64,000 nt of DNA from Valencia hispanica (lineage: Eukaryota; Chordata; Actinopteri; Cyprinodontiformes; Valenciidae): assembly GCA_963556495.2 (NCBI GenBank), contig OY747716.1, positions 13,049,571-13,113,570 of the forward strand, read 5' to 3'. Under the pieces are notes generated by a model. The model worked only from the letters and a program-made list of their open reading frames with translations. It did not search any database and had not been told where the DNA came from. Position 1 is the stretch's first letter, and each line of letters starts with the position of its first letter. The translations under genes were made by a program, and so were the position numbers. Shown one piece after another: positions 41,380 to 52,800 of this stretch.

Positions 41380-42410
41380 AGCTCATAAAAGAGGAAAAGT
41401 TCTATATTTTTTGTCACTCGAGTAAAAAAGTAAAAATCATTCGTTAAACATACAGTAAACCATTTAAAGGTTTTAATTGTAATTTTGATGATCGTAGCTT
41501 AAAGATAATAAAAAAGTGTCTCCGAAAATTATTGTGAGGAGGTTGTAGTATTTTCATAGAAAGTTGAGTGGATGGAAAAAAACGAGGCAGCAAAAACTGC
41601 ACCATTCGAGAATTGGGGGAGCTTCACAAGGAGTGGACCAAGGCTGGAGTCGGTTTGTCAAGAGCCACCATGCTCAGAAAAAAATCCTACACACGTGTCC
41701 ATCCGCTCATGACACAGAGACTGGACTGTTGCTCAGTGATCCAAAGTTCTTTTTTCAATGAAAGTAAAGTTTGCATTTCATTTGCCAATCAAGGTCCCAG
41801 AGTTTGGAGGCACAGACTCCACTTTCCTTTGTCTCCAGAGTGAAGTTTCCACAGTCAGTGATAATTTAGGATGTCATGTCATCTGCTGGTTCTGGTCCAC
41901 TGGCTTTTCTAACGTTCACAATCAACTCAGCCATCTACCAGGTTATTTCAGAACACTTTATGCTTCCTTATGCTCACAAGCTTTATAGAGATGATTATAT
42001 TTTCCAGCAGGCCCAGACAGCAAAAGGTACCAAAAGCCGATTCCATGACGTTACTGTGCTGGATTGGCCAGCAAACCCTCTTGACTCTTAACCCCATGGA
42101 GAATATAGTGTCAAGAGGAAGAGGACTGACACGAGATCCACCGAAGCAGATGACCTGAAGGCTGCCATCAAAGCAATCCTTCCATTAGACCTCAGCAGAA
42201 CCACACGCGGATCTCCTCCATGCCACGCTGCACGGATGCAGTAATTCATGCAAAAGGAGCCCCAACCTAGTGTTGAGTGGATAGAAATGGACACACTTTT
42301 CACAAGTCTGATATTTCTGGTTAAAATATCCCTTTTCTTTTATTTATCTTTATGTACAATCAATATGAAAATGTCCAGAGGGTGTGAATACTTTTGCGAG
42401 CCACTGGGAT
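41380..42410 (+). pseudogene. Second type of Tc1-like element, heavily decayed
   Basis: On the plus strand, pieces of a transposase can be followed across frames: an N-terminal helix-turn-helix part with RELGELHKEWTKAG near 41590-41650, a middle part with VSTVSDNLGCHVICW near 41850-41890, and a last part with WPANP...NPMENI near 42060-42110. Stops and frameshifts are frequent and the centre is shortened. No intact protein can be made. Confidence 0.75.
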
Positions 42411-43779
42411 TGAGACTTGTGTGTTTTAGCATATCTCACTTGTCTTTCAGTATTTAAAACCCTGAACATCCTTTCCTGTCAGCAGTCTCAGTGTTGCTTC
42501 ATGAAAAAAAGGGCCGAGAAAAGTTCAAAGTTAGACAGGAAAATAAAAGCTAACACTTGGCGGATTACGTTTCGTCTTCCATGACTTTCTGTCTGAAAGT
42601 CAAAGTGTCTGCAAAAAAAGGAAACTTAATTCCATCGTAAATCTAAAGTATGAAGTCTAAACTTCTGGACATCTCATACTGTGGTGTGTGGTCGAATCAT
42701 TAGTCCAGATCTGGAGCCTCAGGTGTTGACGGAGACTCCTTTTGGCCCCTAAAGGGACCGTCCGACTGGAAACTGGAAAGGACACAAGTGGAGAGACAGA
42801 CCCGAGGCACGTGGCTGGACCCTACGTTCTGTAAATCCATACTTCTTTTATGGGCTCCATCAGGATGAAAATCTAAATCTGGGCTAACAAGCAGAGCTCA
42901 CCACTAAGAGCCCAGGGCAGCAGAAAAGAAGAAGTTAAGTCTTCTGTTGGAAACTTATTTTCTATAAATCATCTGAGCCCCGAGTCTTTGAAGTGGCTTT
43001 TGTAGACTTTGGACGAGAAGTGTTGAGCTTAGAGGTTTGTTTTTTTCCAGCCCAGAGAGGGAACATATCTGCACCGTGATGCTGAGAGCAAGTAGTAATC
43101 CACACACAAATAGAAACTCCGGGACAAAAAAGGGACATGGGGAACATGCGCTAAGCTTGGTTTGCTGCCTCATTGTTCGTTGGTATCATCACATGTGTAT
43201 AGAGGAGGAGGAAGGAGGAGCGCCGCAGGGTGGGCTCGCTGCCAGCTGCAAATATTGTGGAATAAAAACGGGGCTGAGGCTCAACCGTGCCACTTCACAC
43301 CAAAGCCTGTGTTGAATGAACACTGTTATCATGAACAAAACATTAAGGCAGCATGGAAGCGGGCTGAGCGTCTACAGATGGTTAAGAGCATTAGGGAGAT
43401 ACCTGCCAAAGGGCGCTTCTCAGCCCCCCGATTCGGCTATTAGAATTCAGCAGAGGAACCTGTGGCATATGGCCCGGCAAATATTGATGGATATTTTAAT
43501 TACCCTCTGCATAATCTAATAATGAACGACAAACATTGCTGTTTCACGTGTACCGCAGCGCCACTTTAGAGCTGCCGGCCTCCAGAATCACCCTCTAATG
43601 ACGACTTATTTTATTACAGCCAAAGGTGTGACATCTCTGTCCAACTTTCATGGATGTCCAATAAACAAGCCCTCATTCAGGTTTTACACTTGTACAGGTG
43701 GATGCATCAGGTCTCGAGTAGTTATCACTGTTCTGTAAAGAGCTCACATGTGGGTTCTCTCCGCGTACTCCACCCCTGA
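42411..43779. other. No gene seen; possible conserved non-coding block at 43330-43630
   Basis: No coding exon is recognised. The 300-base block at 43330-43630 is compositionally even and has homeodomain-type words (TTTTAATTACC, ATCTAATAATGA), as enhancers often do. This is an impression, not a comparison. Confidence 0.35.
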
Positions 43780-45570
43780 AAATCCCTGTTCAAGTATTCA
43801 TCTTTTTTTCATATTTTATCAAGTTACAACCACAAACCTAAAGGTTTTTGGGGAAATTTTATGAGAAAGAACAAGACAAAGTAATGGATAATTGTGAAAC
43901 GGAAGGAATCCCAGAAGCTTTAAGCCTCTCACAGAGCACTGTTCAATCCATCCTCTGAAAATGGGGAAAAATCAAACCGACCGGTGGTGGTAGGAGAGCA
44001 CTACTAGCACAAGCTGTCATTTTGTTGATGGTAGCATTGGAGGAGCTACTGAGATGCACGGCTCATGTGGGAGGATCTGTTAACTGGAGACCTATTGGCT
44101 GTGCAACCCACAAAGCTGGCCTTTCTGCAAGAAAGGCATGAATGAAGACAGTCTGGAAAGAAAACAATAGAATAGAATAGAAACATCCTTTATTGTCCCA
44201 CAGTGCAGTAAGGTTACATTTAAAACTTAAAAACCCAAACGTAATACTGTGCCGGTATTGAAAAAAAAGGCATATTCAGGTTAAAGGTTATGTGTGGGTG
44301 AGTAGGTCAATTTAGAGAAGAAAAATGTACATGGATATAGGAGTACATTAAAAGAACAGATTAGTTACAAGCAGTCAGAAAATTATGCAAACAGGGATAT
44401 GCAAATAACAGCAGATTTATAAAGACTTATCGTGTCTGTTGGGAGCAGGGATGGTTAGGAAGACTAACAGCTGCTTGGAGGAAGGACCTACGATGATGCT
44501 CCTTTGTGCACCGAGGTTGTAGCAGTCTGTCGCTGAAGGAGCTCTCCAGTTCTGCAACTTCTCCATGAATGGGGGGGAAGTCTAACAGCGATGTTATTAT
44601 AGCCAGAGTCCTTCCGTCACCCAACCACCTGGACTGGGTTGAGGGGACCTAGAACATATCTGGCCTTCCTGATGACCTTATCTAACAGCTTCCTACCACC
44701 TGTAGACAATCTGCTGCTCCAACAGAGACCATAGAGTCAAAAAAAAGGTCTTTAGGAGCACTCCCAGGACTCTAAAAGATCTCAGTCTCCTTGGCAGGTA
44801 GAGTCTGCTTGGACTCTTCTGATAGAGAGCATCAGTGTGAGTCCAGTTGAGTTTATTGTTCAGAGGACACCCAGGTACTTGTAAGACTCCACTATCTCAA
44901 TGTCCACTCCCTGGATTATCACCGGTGTCAGTGCGGTGAGTCTGTGCCTGTGGAAATCCACCACTGGCTCCTTGGTTTTAACAGTTTATCAAAAGATGGT
45001 TCTGCTGGTACCAGTTTACAAATTCCTGTGTCTACCGAGTTGTCCGCCCCTGTGATGAGGCCGACTATGGCAGAGTCATCAGACAGCTTCTGAAGATGGC
45101 TGGGTGAGGAGTTGATGGCGAAGTCTGCAGTGTAGAGGGTTACGAGGGGCGGTGCCTGCACAGTCCCCTGTGGGGCCCCCGTTCTGCAGACCAGTCCGTC
45201 AGAAACAAGATGTCCTGCATTTAGTCTACCACACAAACCACGGAGGGGAGACAGCAAACATGTGGAAGTGGGTGCTTTGTTAGAATGTCCCAGTCAAAGT
45301 CCAGTCTTGAGCACAAGGGCGAGTTTGCTACCGGACTTGAAAATCGATGTTCGCAGATGCTCTCTGTTCAATCTGACTGAGCTCGATCTATTCTGCAAGA
45401 AAGAACAGGAACAAATTTCAGTCTTATGAGGTGGACACAAACCCCAAAAAGATTTTGAGCAAAACATGGTTCTACAAAGTCATGACTTGAGAATACCAAA
45501 TTGTAAAAACTTGTAAATGTGTTTATCAAAGGGCACAAAAACCTTTTCAAAGCACTGAATCAGTCATCAA
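43780..45570 (+). mobile_element. Tc1-like remnant interrupted by a LINE
   Basis: The left part (43780-44165) has the family terminus (CAAGTATTCATC, ATTTTATCAAGTTACAACCAC) and transposase-derived sequence up to GAAGACAGTCTGGAAAGAAAAC. The right part (about 45275-45560) resumes with GTCCCAGTCAAAGTCCAG and a C-terminal region. The bases between are a LINE (44166-45257). Confidence 0.6.
44166..45257 (-). pseudogene. Truncated Rex/Babar-like LINE, antisense
   Basis: The tail is a short AATAGA run at 44166-44182 (plus-strand reading), followed by a fish LINE 3' region. At 44928-45257 the minus strand still encodes a reverse transcriptase core: GAPQGTVQAPPLVTLYTADF, then SDDSAIVGLI in place of the usual ADDT. 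It is frameshifted before the 3' UTR. Clade naming is from memory. Confidence 0.7.
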
Positions 45571-47354
45571 GCATGGTGTAGAGGGCTGGTAATAGGGGCT
45601 TTTGAAGACCTTGATAACTCCTGAGTGTACCTGAGCAAATAACCATAACTACCAGAATACAACAAAAGAAGGGATCCATCAGTTGCAATGGCCTAGTCAA
45701 AGTCCGGAGCATTGTCAAATTGATGTGACAGGATTACTTTGATAACTGTGCAGAAACAAGCGTAACCTAAACGCTCTGAACAAATCCTCCTGACCAGTCC
45801 CACATATCACTCTTCTCTCCAACATGTCTTCAGATTATTGCTGCTTTAGGTGATTCTAAAGAATCATGTTTGGTTGCTTTATAGTCCGCTGACCCCCAGT
45901 TTGTTTTAGCTTTTGTGAAGCCTTTCCATAGTACATAATGTTAGCCTATTTCCCCTAATTCAAAGAGTTGTTAAAGGAGATTTTTTTTTAATATACTAAC
46001 AAACGAAAGCATTGAACTGAATGAATGGTCTTTTTTTACAATGACTTTGTACTGAATGGGTGCTTTCTGTGTCCTAAAAGGAGACTGTATGCATGAAAAG
46101 AAGAGCTTGTTGAAGACTCAGCACAGAAACTGGGCTTACAGTCAAACACACATATACACAAACACCTGGCAGAGCGTGCAAAGTAACATATACTGTTCAT
46201 CCCACCTTCGCCTTGGAGACGCAGAGGGGATTGGAGGAGGTGGTGGGTGGATTCGCAACGTGTTGCCACATCAAACTCCTCAAACAGGCCAGGGGAGCTC
46301 AGAGGAGGCATGAGGAAGAACAATCCGACGTCAGCATCCAACAACTTCTGTATGCAGGGCGGAAGAGTCCCTGAAAAACTCCGTGAGAGCAGTCCAGCTG
46401 TGAGCGGACATGCTCGGTTGAGGCGGGAGCTGCTTCTTCTTCCTCCTCCTCTACGTGGAGACGGACCTGCTGTGTATATTGTTCTTCTGTGATTGCATGA
46501 AATTCCCCTCTAATTGTGCTTGTTCTTCCAGATGGGCTGATACGGAGAACATCGGCGAACGTTCAGTGCAAAATGTTTGGAGAGCAGTGTTACAGGAATA
46601 TTCATATGTAATTAGGATTTAATTATTTATTCTGTGTCTAAGTGAATACATGTAGGGCAGGGAGGTCAAGTTAGAAAGAAAAAAAAAAGCTTATTGTTCC
46701 AGCAGAATGTTCCTGATAAAGATGTGTCAGATCTCCGGGGTGACAGACAGAGTAGCAAGATGTCTTACTGGACGTTCCAGCCTTGAGGGACTGCTTCATG
46801 CTTACTCTCAGACTGGCATGAACCGCTTCCTCAGAGCTGAACAAGATGGAAGACGACGTGCTGGAGAGATAAACGGTGATAGCTAAACACTATTCAATGT
46901 GTCAGAAAGAAAGGGTGGGCAGGGGAATGTAAGCGTAAGCTCTGTCCCCTCCATGTTCTAGCCAGACATGTTCCATTAAAAACCTTTGGACTCAGTTTTC
47001 ACCTTTTGTTTTGAAGACTGATATATTTCCAACCATAACAGCAGCCTGGAAACTCAGCTTGGACACCTGATTGGAGCTTTCACCTGCGACTTCATGTGGG
47101 TATGGGAGTGTTTTACCGAATCCATGCAGCTCATGTCCTGAAGAAAACATCAACTATCAGCAGTGCACACTTTAACCCGCAGTGTGTTTTAAAACTCCAG
47201 TCTCAGCACCGCTTTTCCGTCATTCATTTTCATGGAAGTGGACGGATGCGTCTGGAGGCTTCTAGTTCCACCCCTCCTGTTATTCCCTCCTAGGTTTGGT
47301 TGAACACTTGGAGCTGCTTTGCCAGCCTTTAAAATGACTTGAGGATGAATTCAG
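45571..47354. other. No gene seen
   Basis: Non-coding. 46540-46640 has an AT-rich homeodomain-like cluster (ATGTAATTAGGATTTAATTA). The short open frames here show no domain. Confidence 0.45.
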
Positions 47355-47560
47355 TTATAAGATAAGATAAGAAATACTTCAATTAAGTTTCAGTACAACC
47401 AATCCAAGATCATACAAACATTTGAAGGTTGGGGGGGGGGGGGGGGTGAACAGGGGGAAAAAATGTTCAGCTCTGCCCTGCCCCCTACAGGGAGCCGAGC
47501 CGGGGTGCTGAAAAAAACCACTGCAAAACATATAAGCACATGGTCTGTGCTGAAGGTGCT
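47355..47560 (-). mobile_element. Short LINE 3' tail fragment (GATAA tail)
   Basis: Plus-strand ATAAGATAAGATAAGAAATACTT is the reverse complement of the tail type of Rex-like LINEs. It is followed by a G run (47432-47447) and a short piece of 3' region. Confidence 0.5.
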
Positions 47561-49079
47561 ATAAGTATATAAGTATATAAAATACCTCTGGGTAGAGGAT
47601 TCAGAAACCAAATGTTCTGCTGGGTTTGGATAACTGTACAGTGGGTAAAATAACTTGAGAAAAATTTTTTTTTGGTTTAAATACCTGAGCATATCTAATA
47701 AGCCTACTGACATGTTTACACCAGATGTTGGCAGCAAGCTGGAACCATTGCCCCCCCCCCACAAAATGATTTTTTCCCCCCAGGATTGGAAGAAAACATG
47801 TTTATTTAGCTCCATCCATCTTCCCATCAACTCTGACCGAATTCCAAGCCCATGTTGAAGAAGAACATCCCCACAGTGCGATACTGCCACCACCACGTTT
47901 CACTTTACGTTTCTGATGTTTGGTGCAATGTTCTGAGTTTTGTTCTCATCTTTTCAGACTACAGTCTTTGCCCTCTGTATGGATTGTGACAAACAAACAG
48001 CAAATTGGTGAAATGGTTTTCATCTCCTTGTCCAGTAAACAGATTCTCACTGCAGCTCCTCTAGAGTTGCCATGGGCCATTTAGCCGTTTCTCTGATTTA
48101 ATGCTCTCCTGTCTCACATGTGAGCGCCCCCCGTCCTCAGAACACCTTACTATTAAAAGTGAATGACCCAAGTAAGCAGGTGTAGTTTTAATCCCGACCA
48201 CAAGGGGGAGACAAAAGCCCAGAGGTTTTCCAATCTGGTACAAACTGGCTCTGCATGAGGGTTCATTTCCAGAGCAGCTGTCTCCCTGTTTGTTTTGTGC
48301 TGCTCACTGTAAGAGGGCTGTGTGTACTCGGAAGCAGAGATCGGATTCTAACCGTGGCTGCTCAACTTTGTAGCACTTTATTATAGCAGTCCCCTCTGAC
48401 AGCTCCTATAGTAGCTCTGTCTACAGTCGGTTTAAAATGGACAAAATCAGCTGGGGTGGTAATTGAAGCTTCAATATTGATTATTGATTCCACTGACTAA
48501 AGTTGTTGGCTGTTTTTTTTAGGCACGTTTTTTAACAATACAACTTTTTGCTTTCTGCATTAAATTAAAACCACCATCACATGAAAAGCAACAAGGAAAC
48601 TGAGTAAATAATACAAAAATATTAGCTAATATGTTTAGATATATTGACATGGAGAAAGTATTCACACCCCTTGAACTTTGAAACAGCTTAAGCCCCACTT
48701 TTTCCTTTTTCTCTTTACTGGAATTTTGTCAGAACAAAAAGCCGCACGTAATCATGATGCAGAAATGAAATGAGTTTTCTCATGGTCTGGAGGAACAACT
48801 CCGGGGGCGTTTCTGCTGCTTTGAACGTCCCCAACGAGAACAGTGGTGGTCGCCATCAGCAGTTCGGAACCACCAGGACTCTTCCTGAAGCTGGCGGGCC
48901 GTCATAACTGAGCAATCAGGGGGACAGGGGGCGTTTATGAGGTGGGTGACCAAGAACTCGATGGTTGCTCTGCACCAGAAGGACAACCATCTCTGGAGTA
49001 ATAGACCAACTTGATTCCGACTCAGATGTTGGCGAGGTCAGAACAATAAGGTGCAACACAAATTGCATTGATAATCTTC
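47561..49079. other. No gene seen; one Tc1 terminal fragment
   Basis: 48645-48775 matches the Tc1-like terminus family (AAAGTATTCACACCCCTTGAACTTT). The rest is not recognised. Confidence 0.45.
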
Positions 49080-49761
49080 ATCTGTTTATTTCTCTATTGG
49101 TTTGTCATTATCACAAACAGTCTTGAAAATTCAGAATAGGGTCTGTATATAAACTGTACATGGAGCAAGGCACTATACACTGAAGTCACTTGGTTACCTC
49201 TTGAATCAAGCATGTGTTCTAGGAGACAAAAACAAAATGCTGCATTCAAAGCTGCTTCGTTTGATTAGTCAAAGGTCATCTGTGCTGCCGTTTAATTACA
49301 GACGTATGAAAGATTTGCAGCAATAATTGCTTGATTTTTTTATTTATTTTGATATCTAAAGTTTATTTTTATCATTCCTCTGTGGATTTAATATAAATAT
49401 AATTTGTAATGCACAAACATACAGAGTCTGAAATGGAGTGTACCCAACATGCTGACAGACCTGCCTCCACTCCAACAGATGGCTGTGAGGCTGCCAGTGG
49501 AAGGACCCAGGCTGCATTCCATATGCTACATATGTACAATCATTAACAGTGTCATTATAAAGGAGCACTATTAACACAGACTCCTGCACCCACATGTTTT
49601 CCTCTCACCACACCCAACAGAGTGCAGACGGGATGGATCTCAGGTTCTCCCCCCTGACCTCCATCCTCTATCAAAGCTTCAGCTCAACAGGAGCTGCTCC
49701 TGAGCTTGAAGCTGTGTGCACATGGAAACAAAAGAAGCCCCCCCCCCCCCAGTGTCATCCT
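49080..49761 (-). other. svil: Probable 3' untranslated region of svil
   Basis: Follows the svil stop codon on the minus strand. AATAAA signals on the minus strand (TTTATT in plus) occur near 49363 and 49084, so the mRNA could end at either. The exact end is not determined. Confidence 0.4.
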
Positions 49762-49848
49762 TTAGAAGAGTCCTTTGGATTTCTTCAAGTTCACCTGCTT
49801 CCATCCAGGCAAAGCGCCGAATTCCTCTCTGCTCATCTCCAGGGCTCT
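49762..49848 (-). CDS. svil: svil exon 15, last coding exon (headpiece end and stop)
   Basis: 29 codons, from [14 protein letters not shown] through [14 protein letters not shown] to TAA. The exon is too short to be obvious as an open frame; it was found by looking for the conserved headpiece end downstream of exon 14. Acceptor CTCCCACAG, phase 0. The intron before it is 2.3 kb. Confidence 0.93.
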   Translation of the reverse strand, partial: RALEMSREEFGALPGWKQVNLKKSKGLF

Positions 49849-52800
49849 CTGTGGGAGCAACACAATCGGAATCAGGCACAGCTCACAGAACATTCACAGC
49901 CTTAGTCCAAACAAGCAGTCGTGTCGTGAGAAACTCATGCGTCAAACTCAAAAATCCCTTTTCTTGTCCAGTAAGCAGCATGCGAATGAAGACACTCTGT
50001 TAAAGATGTTAGAAAGACATTCTAACAACGTGGAGTTTTGGTGACTTTGTGGCATGAGAGGTAAGGAGCCAGTCCAAGTCCTCCATGCTAAAACCAGTTA
50101 AACTCACCTTCCCATAAGCCCCTGCACCCTGGAGAATTGGAAGGAGTGAAATAGGTGAATTCAAAGAGACAGAGGATGGTGAGATGACATGATTAAAGAT
50201 CAAGAGCTTGAAAACGGGACAAAGTAAAAGGATGGAGGAGAGGCTGGGTCAGGAGTCTGCAGCCTGTGGCCTTTTAGGGTCTCTACTGTGGATCTTAATA
50301 GAGGAGTTCAGAGTTGGAGCAATGATATAGAACCAACAAGTGATTTTAGCCAGAAAAGGTCATTTATAAAAAGTCTTGTTTCAGCAGTTACTCTATTTTT
50401 GTGCAATTTAAAAACGGATAAAAGCATTCAAAGTCTTTAACCTAATGGTTTTTGTATCATTAACTGTAAGAACACAGCTTTCTTTTCCTATTTTTGTCAG
50501 GTTGCAAACTGTGTTTTTTTCTATATTTTATGGAAATAACAATGCTCTCATCTTATTTTTGTCCTAAAACCTAAAAAAACAAACATAATATAGACACAAA
50601 ATGAATGAGACTGACCTATAAAATTGAGGACGACAAATTTCAAAAAATCCTGGGTAAAAAGGTTGACATTTCAACCATATGAATAATGGGAAAGTTAATG
50701 AAAGAATTTGTTTATACCTGCAAAAAAATTTCTAAGTTCCTATATACTTTGTTTGGCTACATTTTATATATTCTTCCTCCTTTTTTTATCTCTGTTCTGT
50801 ATAAATACAATAGAACTATTTTTTTTTTTTACAGCAGGTATTTACAAAACATATTTATTTACTACAATCTTGTAGATTTTACTGTTTAAAACAAACGGTT
50901 TATATGAAGATTTAGTGAAAAATAACTAGGTTGTAAAGATTGCTGACCCCTAGGCTAGATCTGACCTTTCACAACACATCTGAGATCACAGAGCATCACT
51001 CAGGATCGCTACACTGCTGCATTAATGTCTAATAAACATTAGTGTCCCATTAAAACCACAACCTTCAAAGTTTATCTGAATTTTGTGTTACAGACCAACA
51101 CAAGGGGGTGTCCCTTTTACTCTGATGCTCCAAAATAAAAATCCAGTGCAACCAATGGACTTTAGAAACGTTTGGTTATATTGGTTTGAACAAGAGACGT
51201 GATCGGTCATATTTGACAGAAAGTCAACTGACCTAAATGGAAATCAGAACAATACTAAATAGGAACAGAGTGATAAAGTCTTATAATAGAGAATTTAGTG
51301 AATTTCAATGCGACATTGTGAAATGTTCATATCTATTTAAATCCAAAAACCACTAAATACTTCAAGAATGAAGAATAAACTCATCTACCAAGACTTAAGT
51401 ACATGAGATTGAAATGGTTTGTTCACGGGTATAAAATGGAAATAGGAGTGGTTGAAATGAGGGTACAAATTAGCCTGAAGCTAGGGCTGGGCGATATGGC
51501 TTAAAAATAAAATCTACGATTTGTGTGATGCCAAATCAGAGTTTTAAGTGATTTTATTTTTTTCTCCCTTTCTATTCTTTAAAAGAGATCAAAAAAATGA
51601 CAGAAAATATTGTTAAAACTTGCTTTTATTTTAATCATCCTTTCTGGGAGTTAACCTGAATTCAAAGTCCAAATAAATGCACACTGTAAAACATGAAGGT
51701 AGACCTTCACATCACTTTGAACTACTGAAACCCTTGGAGTGCATTGGTGAATTTTTTTTTCAGATTTTCTCGATTTATCCAAAAATGAAATCTTCATAAA
51801 CAGAAAGTTCAATTAATAGATCCAATCTTTTTATCGCCCAGCCCTAACTAAAGCTAATTTTTTCCTTCCATAATTCCAATAATTTCATAGTTATTTGCCT
51901 ATCATATAAAACTTAAAATACAGTGAAAATTGTGGTTGTAACATCTAAAAAAAAAAAAAGAAAAAAAAAAAAGGTTTAGGCCGTTTTTTTGGAAGTCCGT
52001 TTAACTTTGTGTGAAATCATGAAAGGATGATTCAGCCTAATGTCTTCAGCTTTTTGTTTTTTTAAGACATCAGATTGAAAAAGGTCAGTCAGGCTGCTGT
52101 TCATATAAACATGTCTGACAACCTCAATGATTTGGGTTCAGAATACAGGTTCTCACCTCAAAGTCCTCATCAGACAGGTAGACCTCCAGGTGAAGAGGGT
52201 CGACCCCCTCAGGCAGCGGCCGGCCCAGGACCTCAGCCAGTGGGTAGGTGGTCTTACACAGGCAGGCTAACACGTCCTCCACCAGGATGATCTGGTTACA
52301 CACCTCTGCCTCCTGAGAGCACAGTAGAGATATCATTCAGGAACACATGGAGATGTACACACAACTTAACCTGGGTTTAATATATGAAAGGATTGTTTGG
52401 GTTTTTCTGGGCTTCCTTCTGCAGTAACAGCTGCAGAGAAGCAACCCACCCTCTCGGTGATCTCAGCCACGTCTTCTCTGTGCTCCCAGCAGGGGAACAT
52501 GTTGGTGAAGGTGAGCGGCTCCAGACCGGCGTGGATCAGGTACCCTTTGGGAGGTTTCTTCTCGTTCTTTTCTGGGGGGAGACACAGAAGGCCCTCTGCT
52601 CCAGAACACTTCTCCACAGTAATGTTTGACATCATCTCTTCTTTCAGAGAGCAAAAATAACTGCATGGTTGGAGGAGTTTACTATGAATACCTCTGCAGT
52701 ACTGCAACACCGTCTCCATGGCACACTTTCTGTCCGAGTCCCAGCGGATTCGGGCCGAGCCTGTGCTCTCGCTGTCCTGAGGCCACCAGCCTTGCCACAG

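Noticed and set aside
47390..47896. 168-codon minus-strand frame
   Set aside because: Crosses a G homopolymer and LINE tail sequence; composition is not protein-like.
50009..50203. Possible extra svil exon between exons 14 and 15
   Set aside because: Exons 14 and 15 join in phase 0 and give a continuous headpiece; the extra frame has no matching sequence or splice signals.
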